From contig NZ_CP011530.1 of the NCBI RefSeq assembly GCF_001605725.1, positions 3,968,001 to 4,032,000 of the forward strand: a stretch of 64,000 nucleotides of DNA. The letters run 5' to 3'. Source of the stretch: Mycobacteroides immunogenum. Its GTDB lineage: Bacteria > Actinomycetota > Actinomycetes > Mycobacteriales > Mycobacteriaceae. Below are positions 52,634 to 61,750 of this stretch, piece after piece (within the stretch, counting starts at the first letter, position 1; every line of letters begins with the position of its first letter). Position numbers and translations under genes: made by a program. Under the pieces are notes generated by a model. That model did no database searches. It saw only the letters and a list, made by a program, of their open reading frames with translations, and was not told the origin of the DNA.

Positions 52634-53050
52634 GTCTTGCTCACAGCGCAATAGTGTTGGGCGCCAGTCCGTTCCAGATCCAGCCGGCTGACAAGCCGCG
52701 CGCGGCCTACATCACATTTCGGGCGGATCGGATGTACTACTTCACGTAGTCGAGTCTCACCAAGCCCGTGATGTTACTCACGAGTAGCGGCATTCCACCT
52801 GGGAAAATGAGGGAATCTCGCCAGATTCAAGGCGTAGATCGTCTTAGTGTAGTACAAACGAATGTGGCGGTTGAACACGCCACCCCCGAGTGAGATTGAC
52901 CACGTGTTAACTCACGCTATTGACTTCTGCTGAGCTTGTGAAACGATCGGAAGCAACAGTGCAGAAACATTTGGTACGCACGCGTTAACAGCCGAAAAAC
53001 ATTAATCTCGTGCGCTTGTGGCGCGCACGATGAAAAAGGAGTGCACAACT
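52634..53050 (+). promoter_or_regulatory. whiB1 upstream region with CRP-like site and leader hairpin
   Basis: The 417-base gap has no gene. At 52889-52904, AGTGAGATTGACCACG matches the CRP (Rv3676) site form known upstream of whiB1. TTGACT (52920-52925), a 16-nt spacer and AACGAT (52942-52947) form a possible promoter. A hairpin (53008-53015 with 53023-53030, TCGTGCGC arms) lies just before the AAAAGGAG ribosome site at about 53035-53042. Confidence 0.6.
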
Positions 53051-53305
53051 ATGGATTGGCGCCATAAGGCGGTCTGTCGCGACGAGGATCCCGAACTGTT
53101 CTTCCCCGTAGGGAACAGCGGACCGGCCCTTGCCCAGATCGCTGACGCAAAGCTCGTCTGTAACCGCTGTCCGGTGACCACCGAGTGCCTTACCTGGGCG
53201 CTTGAGTCGGGCCAGGACGCCGGAGTGTGGGGTGGCCTCAGCGAGGATGAGCGCCGCGCCCTCAAGCGTCGCAACGCCCGCGCTCGCGCTCGCAGCGCCG
53301 TCTAA
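53051..53305 (+). CDS. whiB1: WhiB1, nitric-oxide-sensing Wbl regulator
   Basis: The 84-residue protein has the four cluster cysteines Cys9, Cys37, Cys40 and Cys46, the AGVWGGLSEDER turn, and a basic tail (RALKRRNARARARSAV) that binds DNA. WhiB1 is essential, holds an NO-reactive [4Fe-4S] cluster and binds sigma factor A. Its sequence is nearly that of other mycobacteria. It is followed by a strong terminator. Confidence 0.95.
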   Translation: MDWRHKAVCRDEDPELFFPVGNSGPALAQIADAKLVCNRCPVTTECLTWALESGQDAGVWGGLSEDERRALKRRNARARARSAV

Positions 53306-53319
53306 CGCCGCAGCACCTG

Positions 53320-53350
53320 AGAACCCGGCACAATATTGGTGCCGGGTTCT
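53320..53350. terminator. Hairpin terminator between whiB1 and pdtaS
   Basis: A perfect 12-bp stem (AGAACCCGGCAC with its complement) and a 7-nt loop AATATTG lie 15 bases after the whiB1 stop. It is followed by TTGCTG on the plus strand and sits between convergent genes. Confidence 0.85.
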
Positions 53351-53383
53351 TTGCTGCGCAAGGACTTTCGCCAGTCGTCGAAC

Positions 53384-54874
53384 TTAAGCCATCAACCGGG
53401 CGCGTCGGCCCAGCGGCACCCGCAGTACCGCGTTCGTTCCACCCTCGGGGTCACTGCGCATATCCAGCGATCCGTCGATCTCCGCCGATACCAGCGTCCT
53501 GACGATCTGCAATCCCAGCCGATCGGACGTCTCCACGCTGAATCCCTCGGGTAATCCCCGTCCATCGTCATGCACCACGACATCCAGCCAGCGAGCCGAC
53601 CGCTCCGCCCTGATGATCACCTGTCCCTGCGCGCCCTCGTCGAAGGCATGCTCGATGGCGTTTTGCACCAACTCGGTGATGACCATGATCAGCGGTGTCG
53701 CCCGATCGGAGTCGAGTACCCCGAGTGCGCCCTCGCGTGAGACGCGCACCTTGGTGTCCACGGTGGCGACATCGGTCATGATCGGCATGATCCGGTCGAT
53801 CACCTCATCGAGGTTGACCTCTTCGTCCACCGACATCGACAGCGCGTCGTGAACCAGCGCGATGGATGACACCCGGCGCACCGATTCGAAAAGCGCTTCG
53901 CGGGCTTCGTCATTGGGGGTACGGCGGGCCTGTAGGCGCAGCAGCGCGGCCACGGTCTGCAGGTTGTTCTTCACCCGGTGGTGGATCTCGCGGATGGTGG
54001 CGTCCTTGGACAGCAGGGCCCGGTCGCGGCGCTTGACCTCGGTCACATCGCGAGTCAGCAGCAGTGCACCTTCCGACGCGCCACGGGCGATGAGCGGCAA
54101 GGTGCGGATCAGCACCGCGGCGCCGCCAGCATCGACTTCCATCCGCATGCTGGGGCCACCGGCGAGCACATCCCGGATGTGCGCCGCCAGCTCCTGGCCC
54201 TCAAACGGGTCGGAAATCAGCGGTTTGGTGACGTCCATCAGGTTGTGGCCTTGCAGATCGCTGGCCAAACCCATGCGGTGATACGCCGACAAGGCGTTGG
54301 GACTGGCATATCGGACCCCGCCGGCGACATCCAGGCGGATGAATCCGTCCCCTACCCGCGGGCTGGACCGGGACATCGCCTGGTCCGCCACATTCGGGAA
54401 GGTGCCCTCGGTGAGCATCAGCAGCAGATCGCCCGCACACTCCAGATAGGCCCGCTCCAGCGTGCCCTTCTTGAGCCGGGAGGCCAACGCGGTCTGGTGG
54501 GTCAGCACCGCGACCGTCCGATCCCCGCAGCGCACCGGGACCGCCTCCACGTTCAGCTCGGAAGCCTGTTCGGTCAGCTCCGAATCGCTCTCACGCTCAA
54601 TGGCACCCGAGGCGAAGGCCGCTTCCACCAGCGGGACATCCGCGATCTTGGCGATGGTGCCGACGGCGTCGTTATCGATGATGGTTGGGGCGGTATTGGG
54701 CCGGCACTGGGCGACGCAGACGAAGGCGTCGTCGTCGCGGCGCACCCACATCAGGTAGTCCGCGAAGGAGAGGTCGGCCAGCAGCTGCCATTCCGCGACC
54801 ACGGCGTGCAGGTGATCGACAGCATCACCCGGAAGCATGGTGTGCTCGGCAAGCAGATCACCGAGAGTCGACAT
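53384..54874 (-). CDS. pdtaS: PdtaS sensor histidine kinase
   Basis: The 496-residue soluble kinase has an N-terminal GAF-like domain (about 1-150), a PAS domain (about 175-290), and a HisKA_2 region with EIHHRVKNNLQTVAALLRLQARR. An HWE/HATPase domain follows (NAIEHAF, VVHDDGRGLPEGF). PdtaS phosphorylates PdtaR, an ANTAR-type antiterminator encoded elsewhere, and responds to copper and nitric oxide. It starts at ATG 54874, 11 bases after TB7.3. Confidence 0.93.
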   Translation of the reverse strand: MSTLGDLLAEHTMLPGDAVDHLHAVVAEWQLLADLSFADYLMWVRRDDDAFVCVAQCRPNTAPTIIDNDAVGTIAKIADVPLVEAAFASGAIERESDSELTEQASELNVEAVPVRCGDRTVAVLTHQTALASRLKKGTLERAYLECAGDLLLMLTEGTFPNVADQAMSRSSPRVGDGFIRLDVAGGVRYASPNALSAYHRMGLASDLQGHNLMDVTKPLISDPFEGQELAAHIRDVLAGGPSMRMEVDAGGAAVLIRTLPLIARGASEGALLLTRDVTEVKRRDRALLSKDATIREIHHRVKNNLQTVAALLRLQARRTPNDEAREALFESVRRVSSIALVHDALSMSVDEEVNLDEVIDRIMPIMTDVATVDTKVRVSREGALGVLDSDRATPLIMVITELVQNAIEHAFDEGAQGQVIIRAERSARWLDVVVHDDGRGLPEGFSVETSDRLGLQIVRTLVSAEIDGSLDMRSDPEGGTNAVLRVPLGRRARLMA

Positions 54875-54885
54875 GCGGCAGCGTT

Positions 54886-55104
54886 CTAGTTGTCGATGAC
54901 GGCGATCAAGTCGCCGGCCTGGATCACATCACCGACGGATACGCTGACGTCACCGACGGTTCCCGCCACCTCGGCCAGCACCGGGATTTCCATCTTCATG
55001 GACTCTAGCAGGACGATGGTGTCGCCTTCAGTGATCGCGTCACCCTTCTTGACGAGCACTTCCAGCACGCTGGCCACGATCTCGGCGTGTACTTCCTCGG
55101 CCAC
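54886..55104 (-). CDS. Biotinyl/lipoyl attachment domain protein (TB7.3 / Rv3221c type)
   Basis: The 72-residue stand-alone attachment domain has the biotin site ESMKMEIPV (Lys about 37). It is the size of TB7.3, a biotinylated carrier in M. tuberculosis. It could serve an acyl-CoA carboxylase. It starts at GTG 55104, upstream of pdtaS on the same strand. Confidence 0.92.
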   Translation of the reverse strand: MAEEVHAEIVASVLEVLVKKGDAITEGDTIVLLESMKMEIPVLAEVAGTVGDVSVSVGDVIQAGDLIAVIDN

Positions 55105-55295
55105 CTGCGCGCCACCTCGCTCTCGTCAACATCCGGTTACCGGTCCTCAGTATCGAACCACACGTTTGGCATCCGCGCTTTCAACCACCCTTACCGGCAT
55201 GAGAGACTGGATGCACACACCAGCACGCATTTTGCGAAGCTGGCTTGTCAGCCGGGTTCAGACCCGGAACCCATTTGATCACTAAGGAGATTCCC

Positions 55296-55370
55296 ATGGC
55301 CAAGCGTGGTCGTAAGAAGCGCAGCCGCAAGCACAACGCCGCCAACCACGGCAAGCGTCCCAACAGCTAG
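55296..55370 (+). CDS. Ribosomal protein bL37, 24 residues
   Basis: The 24-residue, very basic peptide (MAKRGRKKRSRK... ending GKRPNS) lies behind an AAGGAG site (55284-55289). It matches bL37, a large-subunit protein first seen in mycobacterial ribosome structures. Its stop directly abuts the rshA stop on the other strand. The gene is easy to miss because of its size. Confidence 0.88.
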   Translation: MAKRGRKKRSRKHNAANHGKRPNS

Positions 55371-55679
55371 CTAGGAGTTTTCGGCCCGCCGCTCGATGAC
55401 GGTGGTCTGGCTGATCTTCAACTTAAGACGCTCACGTAGCCCGTCAGGTGCCTTTTCTCCACCGCACTTGCGGGCTACGAGTGTTTTGATCTGCTCTTCG
55501 ATGCCATAGTGCTGCAGGCACCCGGGGCACTCTTCGAGATGGTGCCGCAGTCGTGCGCTGCTCTCCGCGCTGCATTCACCGTCCAGCAGGGTCCACACCT
55601 CGGCGATCACCTCAGCGCAGCCCGATACCTCGCAGTTGCCGCTCTTATCAAGACTCTTCTTGAGTTCACCGTCGGTCAT
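55371..55679 (-). CDS. rshA: RshA, redox-sensitive anti-sigma factor for SigH
   Basis: The 102-residue ZAS-type protein has the zinc motif H47-x3-C51-x2-C54 (HLEECPGC) and extra cysteines at 16, 21 and 36. Under oxidation it releases SigH. Its ATG overlaps the sigH stop (ATGA), giving coupled translation. Confidence 0.93.
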   Translation of the reverse strand: MTDGELKKSLDKSGNCEVSGCAEVIAEVWTLLDGECSAESSARLRHHLEECPGCLQHYGIEEQIKTLVARKCGGEKAPDGLRERLKLKISQTTVIERRAENS

Positions 55680-56308
55680 GCCCGGCCCTCCGCCAACTCA
55701 TTGTTGCGCAAGAAGCCGCGATCCTTCGCCACTTCAGCCAGCAATTCGCGCAGCTGACGACGGCCGCGGTGCAACCGCGACATAACCGTGCCGATCGGGG
55801 TGTCCATGATCTCGGCGATCTCCTTGTAGGGGAAGCCTTCGACGTCCGCGTAGTACACGGCCATCCGGAATTCTTCCGGCAGCTTATTCAACGCTTCTTT
55901 GATTTCATCGTCAGGCAGTCCGTCGAGCGCTTCGATCTCTGCCGACCGCAGCCCCGTTGAGGTGTGTTCGGCATTCGCGGCCAGCTGCCAGTCGGTGATC
56001 TCCTCGGTCGGATACTCCGCGGGCTGGCGCTGCTTCTTGCGATAGATATTGATGTACGTGTTGGTGAGAATCCGGTACAGCCATGCCTTGAGATTGGTGC
56101 CTTCCTTGAAGGTCCCGAACCCGGCGTATGCCTTCACCATGGTCTCCTGCACCAGGTCCTCGGCGTCCGCGGGGTTTCTCGTCATCCGCAAGGCAGCACC
56201 ATAAAGCTGATCCAGCAGGGGCAGCGCATCGCGTTCGAACCGCGCGACCCGTTCGGCCTCGCTCTCGACGTGAACCGGCTGATTGGCGGGATCTGCAATC
56301 TCTGTCAC
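55676..56308 (-). CDS. sigH: ECF sigma factor SigH
   Basis: The 210-residue sigma factor has region 2 ([40 protein letters not shown]) and region 4 ([45 protein letters not shown]). It directs the thioredoxin, heat and oxidative stress regulon. GTG 56308, behind GAAAGGA, is chosen; an open frame extends to 56470 without conservation. It is coupled to rshA and preceded by a SigH-like promoter. Confidence 0.93.
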   Translation of the reverse strand: MTEIADPANQPVHVESEAERVARFERDALPLLDQLYGAALRMTRNPADAEDLVQETMVKAYAGFGTFKEGTNLKAWLYRILTNTYINIYRKKQRQPAEYPTEEITDWQLAANAEHTSTGLRSAEIEALDGLPDDEIKEALNKLPEEFRMAVYYADVEGFPYKEIAEIMDTPIGTVMSRLHRGRRQLRELLAEVAKDRGFLRNNELAEGRA

Positions 56309-56439
56309 GGCGGTCCTTTCGGTAGCGACACCGACCATACGGATCGGCACCGACATCGGACGTTCGAGGCACGCCATTGTCACCTGCAATACCCCTTCCG
56401 TGTTGAGGACCATAGTCCGCTCGTTGCGGACAGACATCT

Positions 56440-56468
56440 CAACACCGACGCATGCCGGGGTATTTCCC
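56440..56468 (-). promoter_or_regulatory. SigH-type promoter ahead of sigH
   Basis: On the minus strand GGGAAATA (56468-56461) is followed by CGGTGTTG with GTTG at 56443-56440. This resembles the mycobacterial SigH consensus GGAA(T/C) to GTT, with about 18 nt between. Autoregulation of sigH is known in M. tuberculosis. Transcription would start near 56432, giving a leader of about 120 nt. Confidence 0.5.
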
Positions 56469-56526
56469 AAACTATCCCGACTGTCAACTGGAAATTCACT
56501 GGACCCGGCACGCTACTGTCCCAGTC

Positions 56527-57033
56527 GTGGGTTCCAAGGCCGCCAAAGCTGCAACTCCAGCCGTCGCCGCACTGATTGCCGACGGGGCCGAATACGAACT
56601 GTTGCCGTATGAGCACCACGCGGGCGAGCACGCGTTCGGCGATGAGGCAGTCCGCGCGCTGACGGGCTCCGGGCTGGTTCCACACCAGATCTTCAAAACA
56701 CTGTTGATCTCGCTGGATCGCGGATCCGAACTGGCCGTCGCGGTCATCCCGGTACCCGCGACGCTTTCGCTCAAGGCCGCGGCCGCCGCACTCGGCCGCG
56801 CCAAGGCGACGATGGCCGATCCCGCGGCAGCCGAGCGCAGCTCGGGTTATGTAGTCGGTGGCATCTCTCCGCTCGGCCAGCGCAAGCAGCTGCCCACCGT
56901 CATCGACGCGTCGGCCCTGACTTGGGATCGCATCTTGTGCAGTGCGGGCAAGCGCGGACTACAGATGGCGCTCGCTCCGGCAGACCTGGTCCGGCTCACC
57001 CGGGCTGTGACGGCACCCATCACAGCAGGGTGA
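56527..57033 (+). CDS. ybaK: Cys-tRNA(Pro)/Cys-tRNA(Cys) deacylase (YbaK/EbsC type)
   Basis: The 168-residue protein has the YbaK fold (PHQIFKTLLISLDRGSELAVAVIPV with Lys of the active site, then GYVVGGISPLGQRKQLPTVID). It hydrolyses mischarged Cys-tRNA(Pro). It starts at GTG 56527. In M. tuberculosis the corresponding locus appears broken into fragments (Rv3224A/B), while this copy is intact. It overlaps the convergent SRAP gene by 14 bases. Confidence 0.88.
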   Translation: MGSKAAKAATPAVAALIADGAEYELLPYEHHAGEHAFGDEAVRALTGSGLVPHQIFKTLLISLDRGSELAVAVIPVPATLSLKAAAAALGRAKATMADPAAAERSSGYVVGGISPLGQRKQLPTVIDASALTWDRILCSAGKRGLQMALAPADLVRLTRAVTAPITAG

Positions 57034-57805
57034 TCTGCTCCCCCACAGCGGCAGATCCGTCATCGGGCACCAGCAGCTCTGGCCCATTGTTCGCGACGCT
57101 GTTGACCAACGCGGACACGTGACGTGTTTCGATGCCTGCTGTGCTGTCCGGGGCGCGCAGCAGGCTTTGATCCAGATCGCGGTCGGGGTCTAACCAGCGG
57201 TCCCACGAATCGGGGCCGAGCAGCAACGGCATCCGATCGTGGATGTCTTGCAGCGGGCCGACCGCGTCGGTGGTGACGATCGTGCAGCTCAGCAGCGGGG
57301 CCGCGTTCAGACCTTGCTGACCGGCGGGTTTCCACACCGACCACAGACCCGCCGCGAACAACCGCACCCCATCGTCCGCATGCATGTAGAACGCGGTCTT
57401 GGTGCCGTCATGCTTGCGCCACTCGTACCAGCCGTCCATCGGCACCAGACACCGCTTGGACTGGGCCGCTGCGCGAAACGTCGCCGCGGTAGTGAGCGTT
57501 TCCGCGCGGGCGTTGATCAGCGGTGCGCCCTTGGACTCCGGACGGCCATCCGCACGCGCCTTGGCCCAGTTGGGCACCAGTCCCCAGCGCATGGCCCGAA
57601 TTCTGCGGGTTGGGGTGTCGCCGGGCTCATGATGCCGCGCCACCACCGTGAGCACCGGATCCGTGGGTGCGACGTTGTAGTTCGGGATGGTGGGGAGCTG
57701 TTGAGGCGACCGCGGCGCCGGACTCACCACGCTCACCTCGTCCACCGCGTCGATCTGCGCGGCCAGCAGCGCCGGGTCGATCGTCACCGCGTACCGTCCG
57801 CACAT
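57020..57805 (-). CDS. SRAP/HMCES abasic-site-shielding protein (YedK type)
   Basis: The 261-residue protein starts MCGRY, giving after Met removal the N-terminal catalytic Cys2 that crosslinks to abasic sites in single-stranded DNA. It has the other SRAP marks: [19 protein letters not shown] and HDRMPLLL. The ATG at 57805 must be the start because Cys2 is required. It is divergent from aroA. Confidence 0.92.
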   Translation of the reverse strand: MCGRYAVTIDPALLAAQIDAVDEVSVVSPAPRSPQQLPTIPNYNVAPTDPVLTVVARHHEPGDTPTRRIRAMRWGLVPNWAKARADGRPESKGAPLINARAETLTTAATFRAAAQSKRCLVPMDGWYEWRKHDGTKTAFYMHADDGVRLFAAGLWSVWKPAGQQGLNAAPLLSCTIVTTDAVGPLQDIHDRMPLLLGPDSWDRWLDPDRDLDQSLLRAPDSTAGIETRHVSALVNSVANNGPELLVPDDGSAAVGEQITLL

Positions 57806-57863
57806 ATCGCCATGGTGCCACCCGGGGCCGACACCGCGACCGCCCGTCCGGGACAATGGGGCG

Positions 57864-59195
57864 GTGACGAGCGGACTCTGGCAGGCACCGACGATCGACG
57901 GTTCCATCAGCGCGACCATCACCATGCCCGGCTCAAAATCCCAAACCAATCGGGCGTTGGTGCTCGCGGGGCTGGCGGCGCGTGAGGGCGGCACGTCGAC
58001 GGTCTCCGGCGCACTGCGCAGCCGCGATACCGATCTCATGATCGGCGCACTGCACGCACTGGGATACGCCCTGGACGGTGACGGTACCGATCTGACGGTC
58101 TCACCCGGGGCCGGTGACGGCGCTCCGTCCACCGTGGACTGCGGACTTGCCGGAACGGTGCTGCGATTTCTGCCGCCCGTGGCGGCACTTCGCCACGCAC
58201 CCACCGTCTTTGACGGCGACGAGCAGGCACGAGCCCGGCCCATCGCGCCCCTGTTGGACGCGCTGCGGTCTACCGGAGTGGATATCGACGGACAGCATTT
58301 GCCCTTCACGGTCACCGGCGCCAGCCAGGTTCGCGGCGGCGAGGTCGGTGTCGACGCGTCGGGGTCCTCACAGTTCGTCTCTGGGCTGCTGCTTTCCGGT
58401 GCCGCGTTCACCCATGGCCTGACGGCGATAAACACCGCGGACGTGCTGCCTTCCGGTCCACATGTGGTGATGACGGTGACCATGCTGCGTGAGGCAGGTA
58501 TCGCGGTCGACGACTCCACTCCCGGGCGCTGGCGTATCGATCCGCAGCCAATTCCCGCCCATCACTGGGTGATTGAGCCGGACCTGTCCAATGCGCTGGC
58601 CTTCATCGCGCCGGCATTGGCTACCGGCGGCACCGTGCGCATCACCGGGTGGCCGAAGCAATCCACCCAGCCCGCTCGCCAGATCGAGGATGTGGTGCGC
58701 CAATTCGCACAAGCCGTCTCGTTGACCGGCACGCACCTGGAGGTGACAGGTCAGACCGGTTATGGCGGTGTCGATCTGGAACTCGGCGAGGTCGGAGAAC
58801 TCACCCCCACCGTCGCGGCGCTGGCCGCCCTGGCCGAGCCGGGCAGCGTCTCGACGCTGCGCGGGATCGCCCATCTACGTGGACACGAAACCGATCGGCT
58901 CAAGGCACTGGCCCACGAGATCAATGCTCTCGGCGGGCAGTGCGAGGAGACCGAGGACGGACTACGGATTGTCGCGACCGGTCTACACGGAGGCGTGTGG
59001 GGCTCGTACGCGGATCACCGGATGGCCACGGCCGGAGCACTTGTCGGCCTGAAAGTGCCTGGGGTCTCCGTCGACGACATCGCCACCACCAGCAAGACGC
59101 TGCCGGACTTCCCCGGCATGTGGGCGGACATGCTCGCCCAATCCGGGGCTCATCACGTCATTGGCTCATCGGAACCGGGCGGTCACGCCTCTTGA
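57864..59195 (+). CDS. aroA: 3-phosphoshikimate 1-carboxyvinyltransferase (EPSP synthase)
   Basis: The 443-residue protein has [30 protein letters not shown] and [13 protein letters not shown], the EPSP synthase signatures. It joins PEP to shikimate-3-phosphate in chorismate synthesis. It starts at GTG 57864. It overlaps rsgA (TTGA), so the two are coupled. Confidence 0.95.
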   Translation: MTSGLWQAPTIDGSISATITMPGSKSQTNRALVLAGLAAREGGTSTVSGALRSRDTDLMIGALHALGYALDGDGTDLTVSPGAGDGAPSTVDCGLAGTVLRFLPPVAALRHAPTVFDGDEQARARPIAPLLDALRSTGVDIDGQHLPFTVTGASQVRGGEVGVDASGSSQFVSGLLLSGAAFTHGLTAINTADVLPSGPHVVMTVTMLREAGIAVDDSTPGRWRIDPQPIPAHHWVIEPDLSNALAFIAPALATGGTVRITGWPKQSTQPARQIEDVVRQFAQAVSLTGTHLEVTGQTGYGGVDLELGEVGELTPTVAALAALAEPGSVSTLRGIAHLRGHETDRLKALAHEINALGGQCEETEDGLRIVATGLHGGVWGSYADHRMATAGALVGLKVPGVSVDDIATTSKTLPDFPGMWADMLAQSGAHHVIGSSEPGGHAS

Positions 59196-60172
59196 GCCCA
59201 CGCGAGTACGACGAGTCCGACGCCCGCATCCGTCCGGGCCGACGCTCGCGGCCTCGCACCAAAAACCGCCCCGATCATGCCGATGCGGTGCCCGCGATGG
59301 TGGTCACCGTGGACCGCGGCCGCTGGGGATGTGTACTCAACGACGACCCTGCCGAGCGGGTGACCGCGATGCGGGCACGCGAGCTCGGCCGCACCCCGAT
59401 CGTGGTGGGCGATACCGTCAGCCTGGTGGGCGATCTATCCGGCCGCCCCGACACCCTGGCGCGCATCGTGCGGCTGGAAGAGCGCCGAACTGTGTTGCGC
59501 CGCACAGCCGATGACACCGATCCGTTCGAGCGGGTCTTCGTGGCCAACGCCGATCAACTGCTCATCGTGGTGGCGGTCGCCGATCCCCCGCCGCGCACCG
59601 GCCTGGTGGAGCGCGCGCTGATCGCCGCCTATGCCGGTGGACTCACCCCCATCCTGGCGCTCACCAAAACCGATCTGGCAGATCCTGATTCATTCGCGGC
59701 GCAATTCGCAGATCTCGATATACAAGTCATCGGGGCGGGACGCGATGAGCCGCTCGAACCCATCATGGAAGTGCTGTCAGGACGTCTCACCGCCCTGCTG
59801 GGGCACTCCGGGGTGGGCAAATCGACGTTGGTGAATCGCCTTGTGCCGGAGGCCGATCGCGCCACGGGAGAGGTGACGGGCGTCGGCAAGGGCCGGCACA
59901 CCTCCACCCAGTCGGTGGCGCTGCCGCTGCACCCGGCGGGCTGGGTCATCGACACCCCGGGCATCAGATCATTCGGCCTGGCCCATATCGAGCCCGCCGA
60001 TGTCCTGGCCGCGTTCAGCGACCTGTCCGAAGCCATCGAGGACTGCCCGCGCGGCTGTCAGCATCTTGGACCGCCCGCCGACCCCGAATGTGCCCTCGAC
60101 GAGCTGGCGGGCGCATCGGCCAAACGGGTAACCGCCGTTCGCCAGTTGCTTTCTGTGTTAACAACGCCCTAA
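59192..60172 (+). CDS. rsgA: Ribosome small-subunit-dependent GTPase A (RsgA)
   Basis: The 326-residue protein has an OB-like N-terminal domain and a circularly permuted GTPase: G4 LTKTD, G1 GHSGVGKST and G3 DTPGIRSFG, in that order. A zinc knuckle follows ([16 protein letters not shown]). RsgA helps late 30S maturation. The start is TTG 59192 (SPREYDESD), overlapping the aroA stop; longer open frame upstream is the shadow of aroA. Confidence 0.92.
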   Translation: MSPREYDESDARIRPGRRSRPRTKNRPDHADAVPAMVVTVDRGRWGCVLNDDPAERVTAMRARELGRTPIVVGDTVSLVGDLSGRPDTLARIVRLEERRTVLRRTADDTDPFERVFVANADQLLIVVAVADPPPRTGLVERALIAAYAGGLTPILALTKTDLADPDSFAAQFADLDIQVIGAGRDEPLEPIMEVLSGRLTALLGHSGVGKSTLVNRLVPEADRATGEVTGVGKGRHTSTQSVALPLHPAGWVIDTPGIRSFGLAHIEPADVLAAFSDLSEAIEDCPRGCQHLGPPADPECALDELAGASAKRVTAVRQLLSVLTTP

Positions 60173-60278
60173 CTCTTGGTTGCGGGGGCCTTCTCGAATC
60201 GCGATATCAGCACACCCCGATTACCGTCTTCATCAGTGGCTGCGACGGAGGCAGCCAACGAGGGTCAGGGGTTAACAG

Positions 60279-60380
60279 ATGACGAGCTACGTTCGTAGAA
60301 TCGCCAGTGTGGCAGCCGTTTTCGCCTGCGGTGTCGCCGCCTGGGCCACCATGTGGATCTCCGTATCCGGCCTGGGATAG
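60279..60380 (+). CDS. Small single-span membrane peptide, 33 residues
   Basis: The reading frame MTSYVRRIASVAAVF... to ...WISVSGLG has a short basic head and one hydrophobic helix (about 9-28). An AGGGG site at about 60266-60270 precedes the ATG by eight bases. It ends 18 bases before the strong terminator that closes this strand, which suggests a real transcript end. I know no named family. It is an unconfirmed gene. Confidence 0.5.
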   Translation: MTSYVRRIASVAAVFACGVAAWATMWISVSGLG

Positions 60381-60398
60381 TTCCCAGCCGCCACCGAA

Positions 60399-60442
60399 CG
60401 TAAAGGGTGCCCCCGCCGGTTTCGGCGGGGGCACCCTTTACG
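60399..60442. terminator. Very strong bidirectional terminator
   Basis: A perfect 20-bp stem (60399-60418 with 60423-60442) and a 4-nt loop GTTT contain AAAGGGTGCCCCC and its complement. It lies between the convergent small-peptide gene and the desA3 gene. Confidence 0.9.
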
Positions 60443-60452
60443 TCGAGATGAC

Positions 60453-61676
60453 TCAGACCTTGTGGCGGGCCTTGCGCCGCGCACGGACGGCGGCGAACGC
60501 GGACTTCAGCCCACGCCGCTCACGCGGCTCCAGCTCGTCAAACATCTTGACGCTGCGCGTCTCCGGCGCGTTGTCCGCGGTGTACGTCAGGTACTTGTCC
60601 GGCAAGGACAGCTTGGCGATGGTCCGCCATGTCTTCGCGTACTGCACCAGGAAGGGTCCCGAGGTGTACGGCAGGTCGTACTTGTCGCACAGCTCGCGCA
60701 CCCGCACCGATACGGCCGCCAGCCGGTTGCTCGGGATGTCCGGATACAGGTGGTGCTCGATCTGGTGGCACAGGTTGCCGCTCATGAACCGCATCGCCGG
60801 GCCGGCGTTGAAGTTGGCGCTGCCCAACATCTGCCGCAAGTACCACTGTCCTTGCGTCTCATTCTCGAGGTCTTGTTTGGTGAACTTCTCGGCGCCATCC
60901 GGGAAGTGTCCGCAGAAGATGACCGCGTTGGACCAGATGTTGCGAATCACATTGGCCAGCAGGTTGGCAGTGACCGTCTTGCGGTAGCTGCCCGCGGGCG
61001 AGAGCGCGCTCAACGCCGGGAACGCCACGTAATCCTTGGCGACCTGCTTACCCATCTTGGTCAACGCCGCCTGGCGCTTGACACGGAATTCTTCCTTGTC
61101 GGCCCGCCCCTGTGCGACCTTGCCCAGCTCCAAATGCTGTGTGCCAACGCCCCATTCGAAAAGCAGCATCAGCAGCGTGTTGTAGGCCAGGTTGCCCAGG
61201 TTAAACGGCTTCCACTTCTTGTCGCGAGTGACGCGCAATAGCCCGTAGCCCACATCGTCGTCCATGCCCAGCACGTTTGTGTACTTGTGGTGGATGTAGT
61301 TGTGGGTCTGCTTCCAGTGCTCTGCTGGGTCGACCATGTCCCACTCCCAGCTGGAGGAGTGGATCTCGGGATCGTTCATCCAATCCCACTGACCGTGCAT
61401 GACGTTGTGGCCGATCTCCATGTTCTCGACGATCTTGGCCACCCCGAGCGTCAGCGCTCCGGCCCACCACGCCGACCGCTTCTTGCTCGCCGCCAGCAGG
61501 ACGCGACCACTGAGCTCGAGGGTGCGTTGCGCGGCGATGGTGCGGCGGATATAGCGAGCGTCGGCTGCGCCGAGCGATTCCTCGACATCCCGGCGGATCG
61601 CATCCAACTCATGTCCGAGTGCCTCGACATCAGCCTCGGTGAGGTGTGCGAATTCCTGGATATCCGAAATCGCCAT
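60453..61676 (-). CDS. desA3: Stearoyl-CoA delta-9 desaturase DesA3
   Basis: The 407-residue membrane desaturase has three histidine boxes HNVMH, HNYIHH and HQIEHH, matching the acyl-CoA desaturase family. It makes oleate from stearoyl-CoA. The M. tuberculosis DesA3 works with the ferredoxin reductase of the gene upstream (Rv3230c type). It starts at ATG 61676 and has its own operator at 61714-61737. Confidence 0.94.
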   Translation of the reverse strand: MAISDIQEFAHLTEADVEALGHELDAIRRDVEESLGAADARYIRRTIAAQRTLELSGRVLLAASKKRSAWWAGALTLGVAKIVENMEIGHNVMHGQWDWMNDPEIHSSSWEWDMVDPAEHWKQTHNYIHHKYTNVLGMDDDVGYGLLRVTRDKKWKPFNLGNLAYNTLLMLLFEWGVGTQHLELGKVAQGRADKEEFRVKRQAALTKMGKQVAKDYVAFPALSALSPAGSYRKTVTANLLANVIRNIWSNAVIFCGHFPDGAEKFTKQDLENETQGQWYLRQMLGSANFNAGPAMRFMSGNLCHQIEHHLYPDIPSNRLAAVSVRVRELCDKYDLPYTSGPFLVQYAKTWRTIAKLSLPDKYLTYTADNAPETRSVKMFDELEPRERRGLKSAFAAVRARRKARHKV

Positions 61677-61713
61677 CCGTGAGCTCCCTTCGCCGGTTCG
61701 TGCCTACGATAGC

Positions 61714-61737
61714 GTAACCTACGGCACCGTAGGTTAC
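61714..61737. promoter_or_regulatory. 24-bp operator in front of desA3
   Basis: GTAACCTACGG and its complement CCGTAGGTTAC flank the two bases CA (11-bp perfect arms). The site is 38 bases upstream of the desA3 ATG. It differs at only three of 24 positions from the site at 62933. A lipid-responsive TetR-type repressor is a plausible binder, not identified here. Confidence 0.75.
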
Positions 61738-61750
61738 TAGGCCGTTAACC

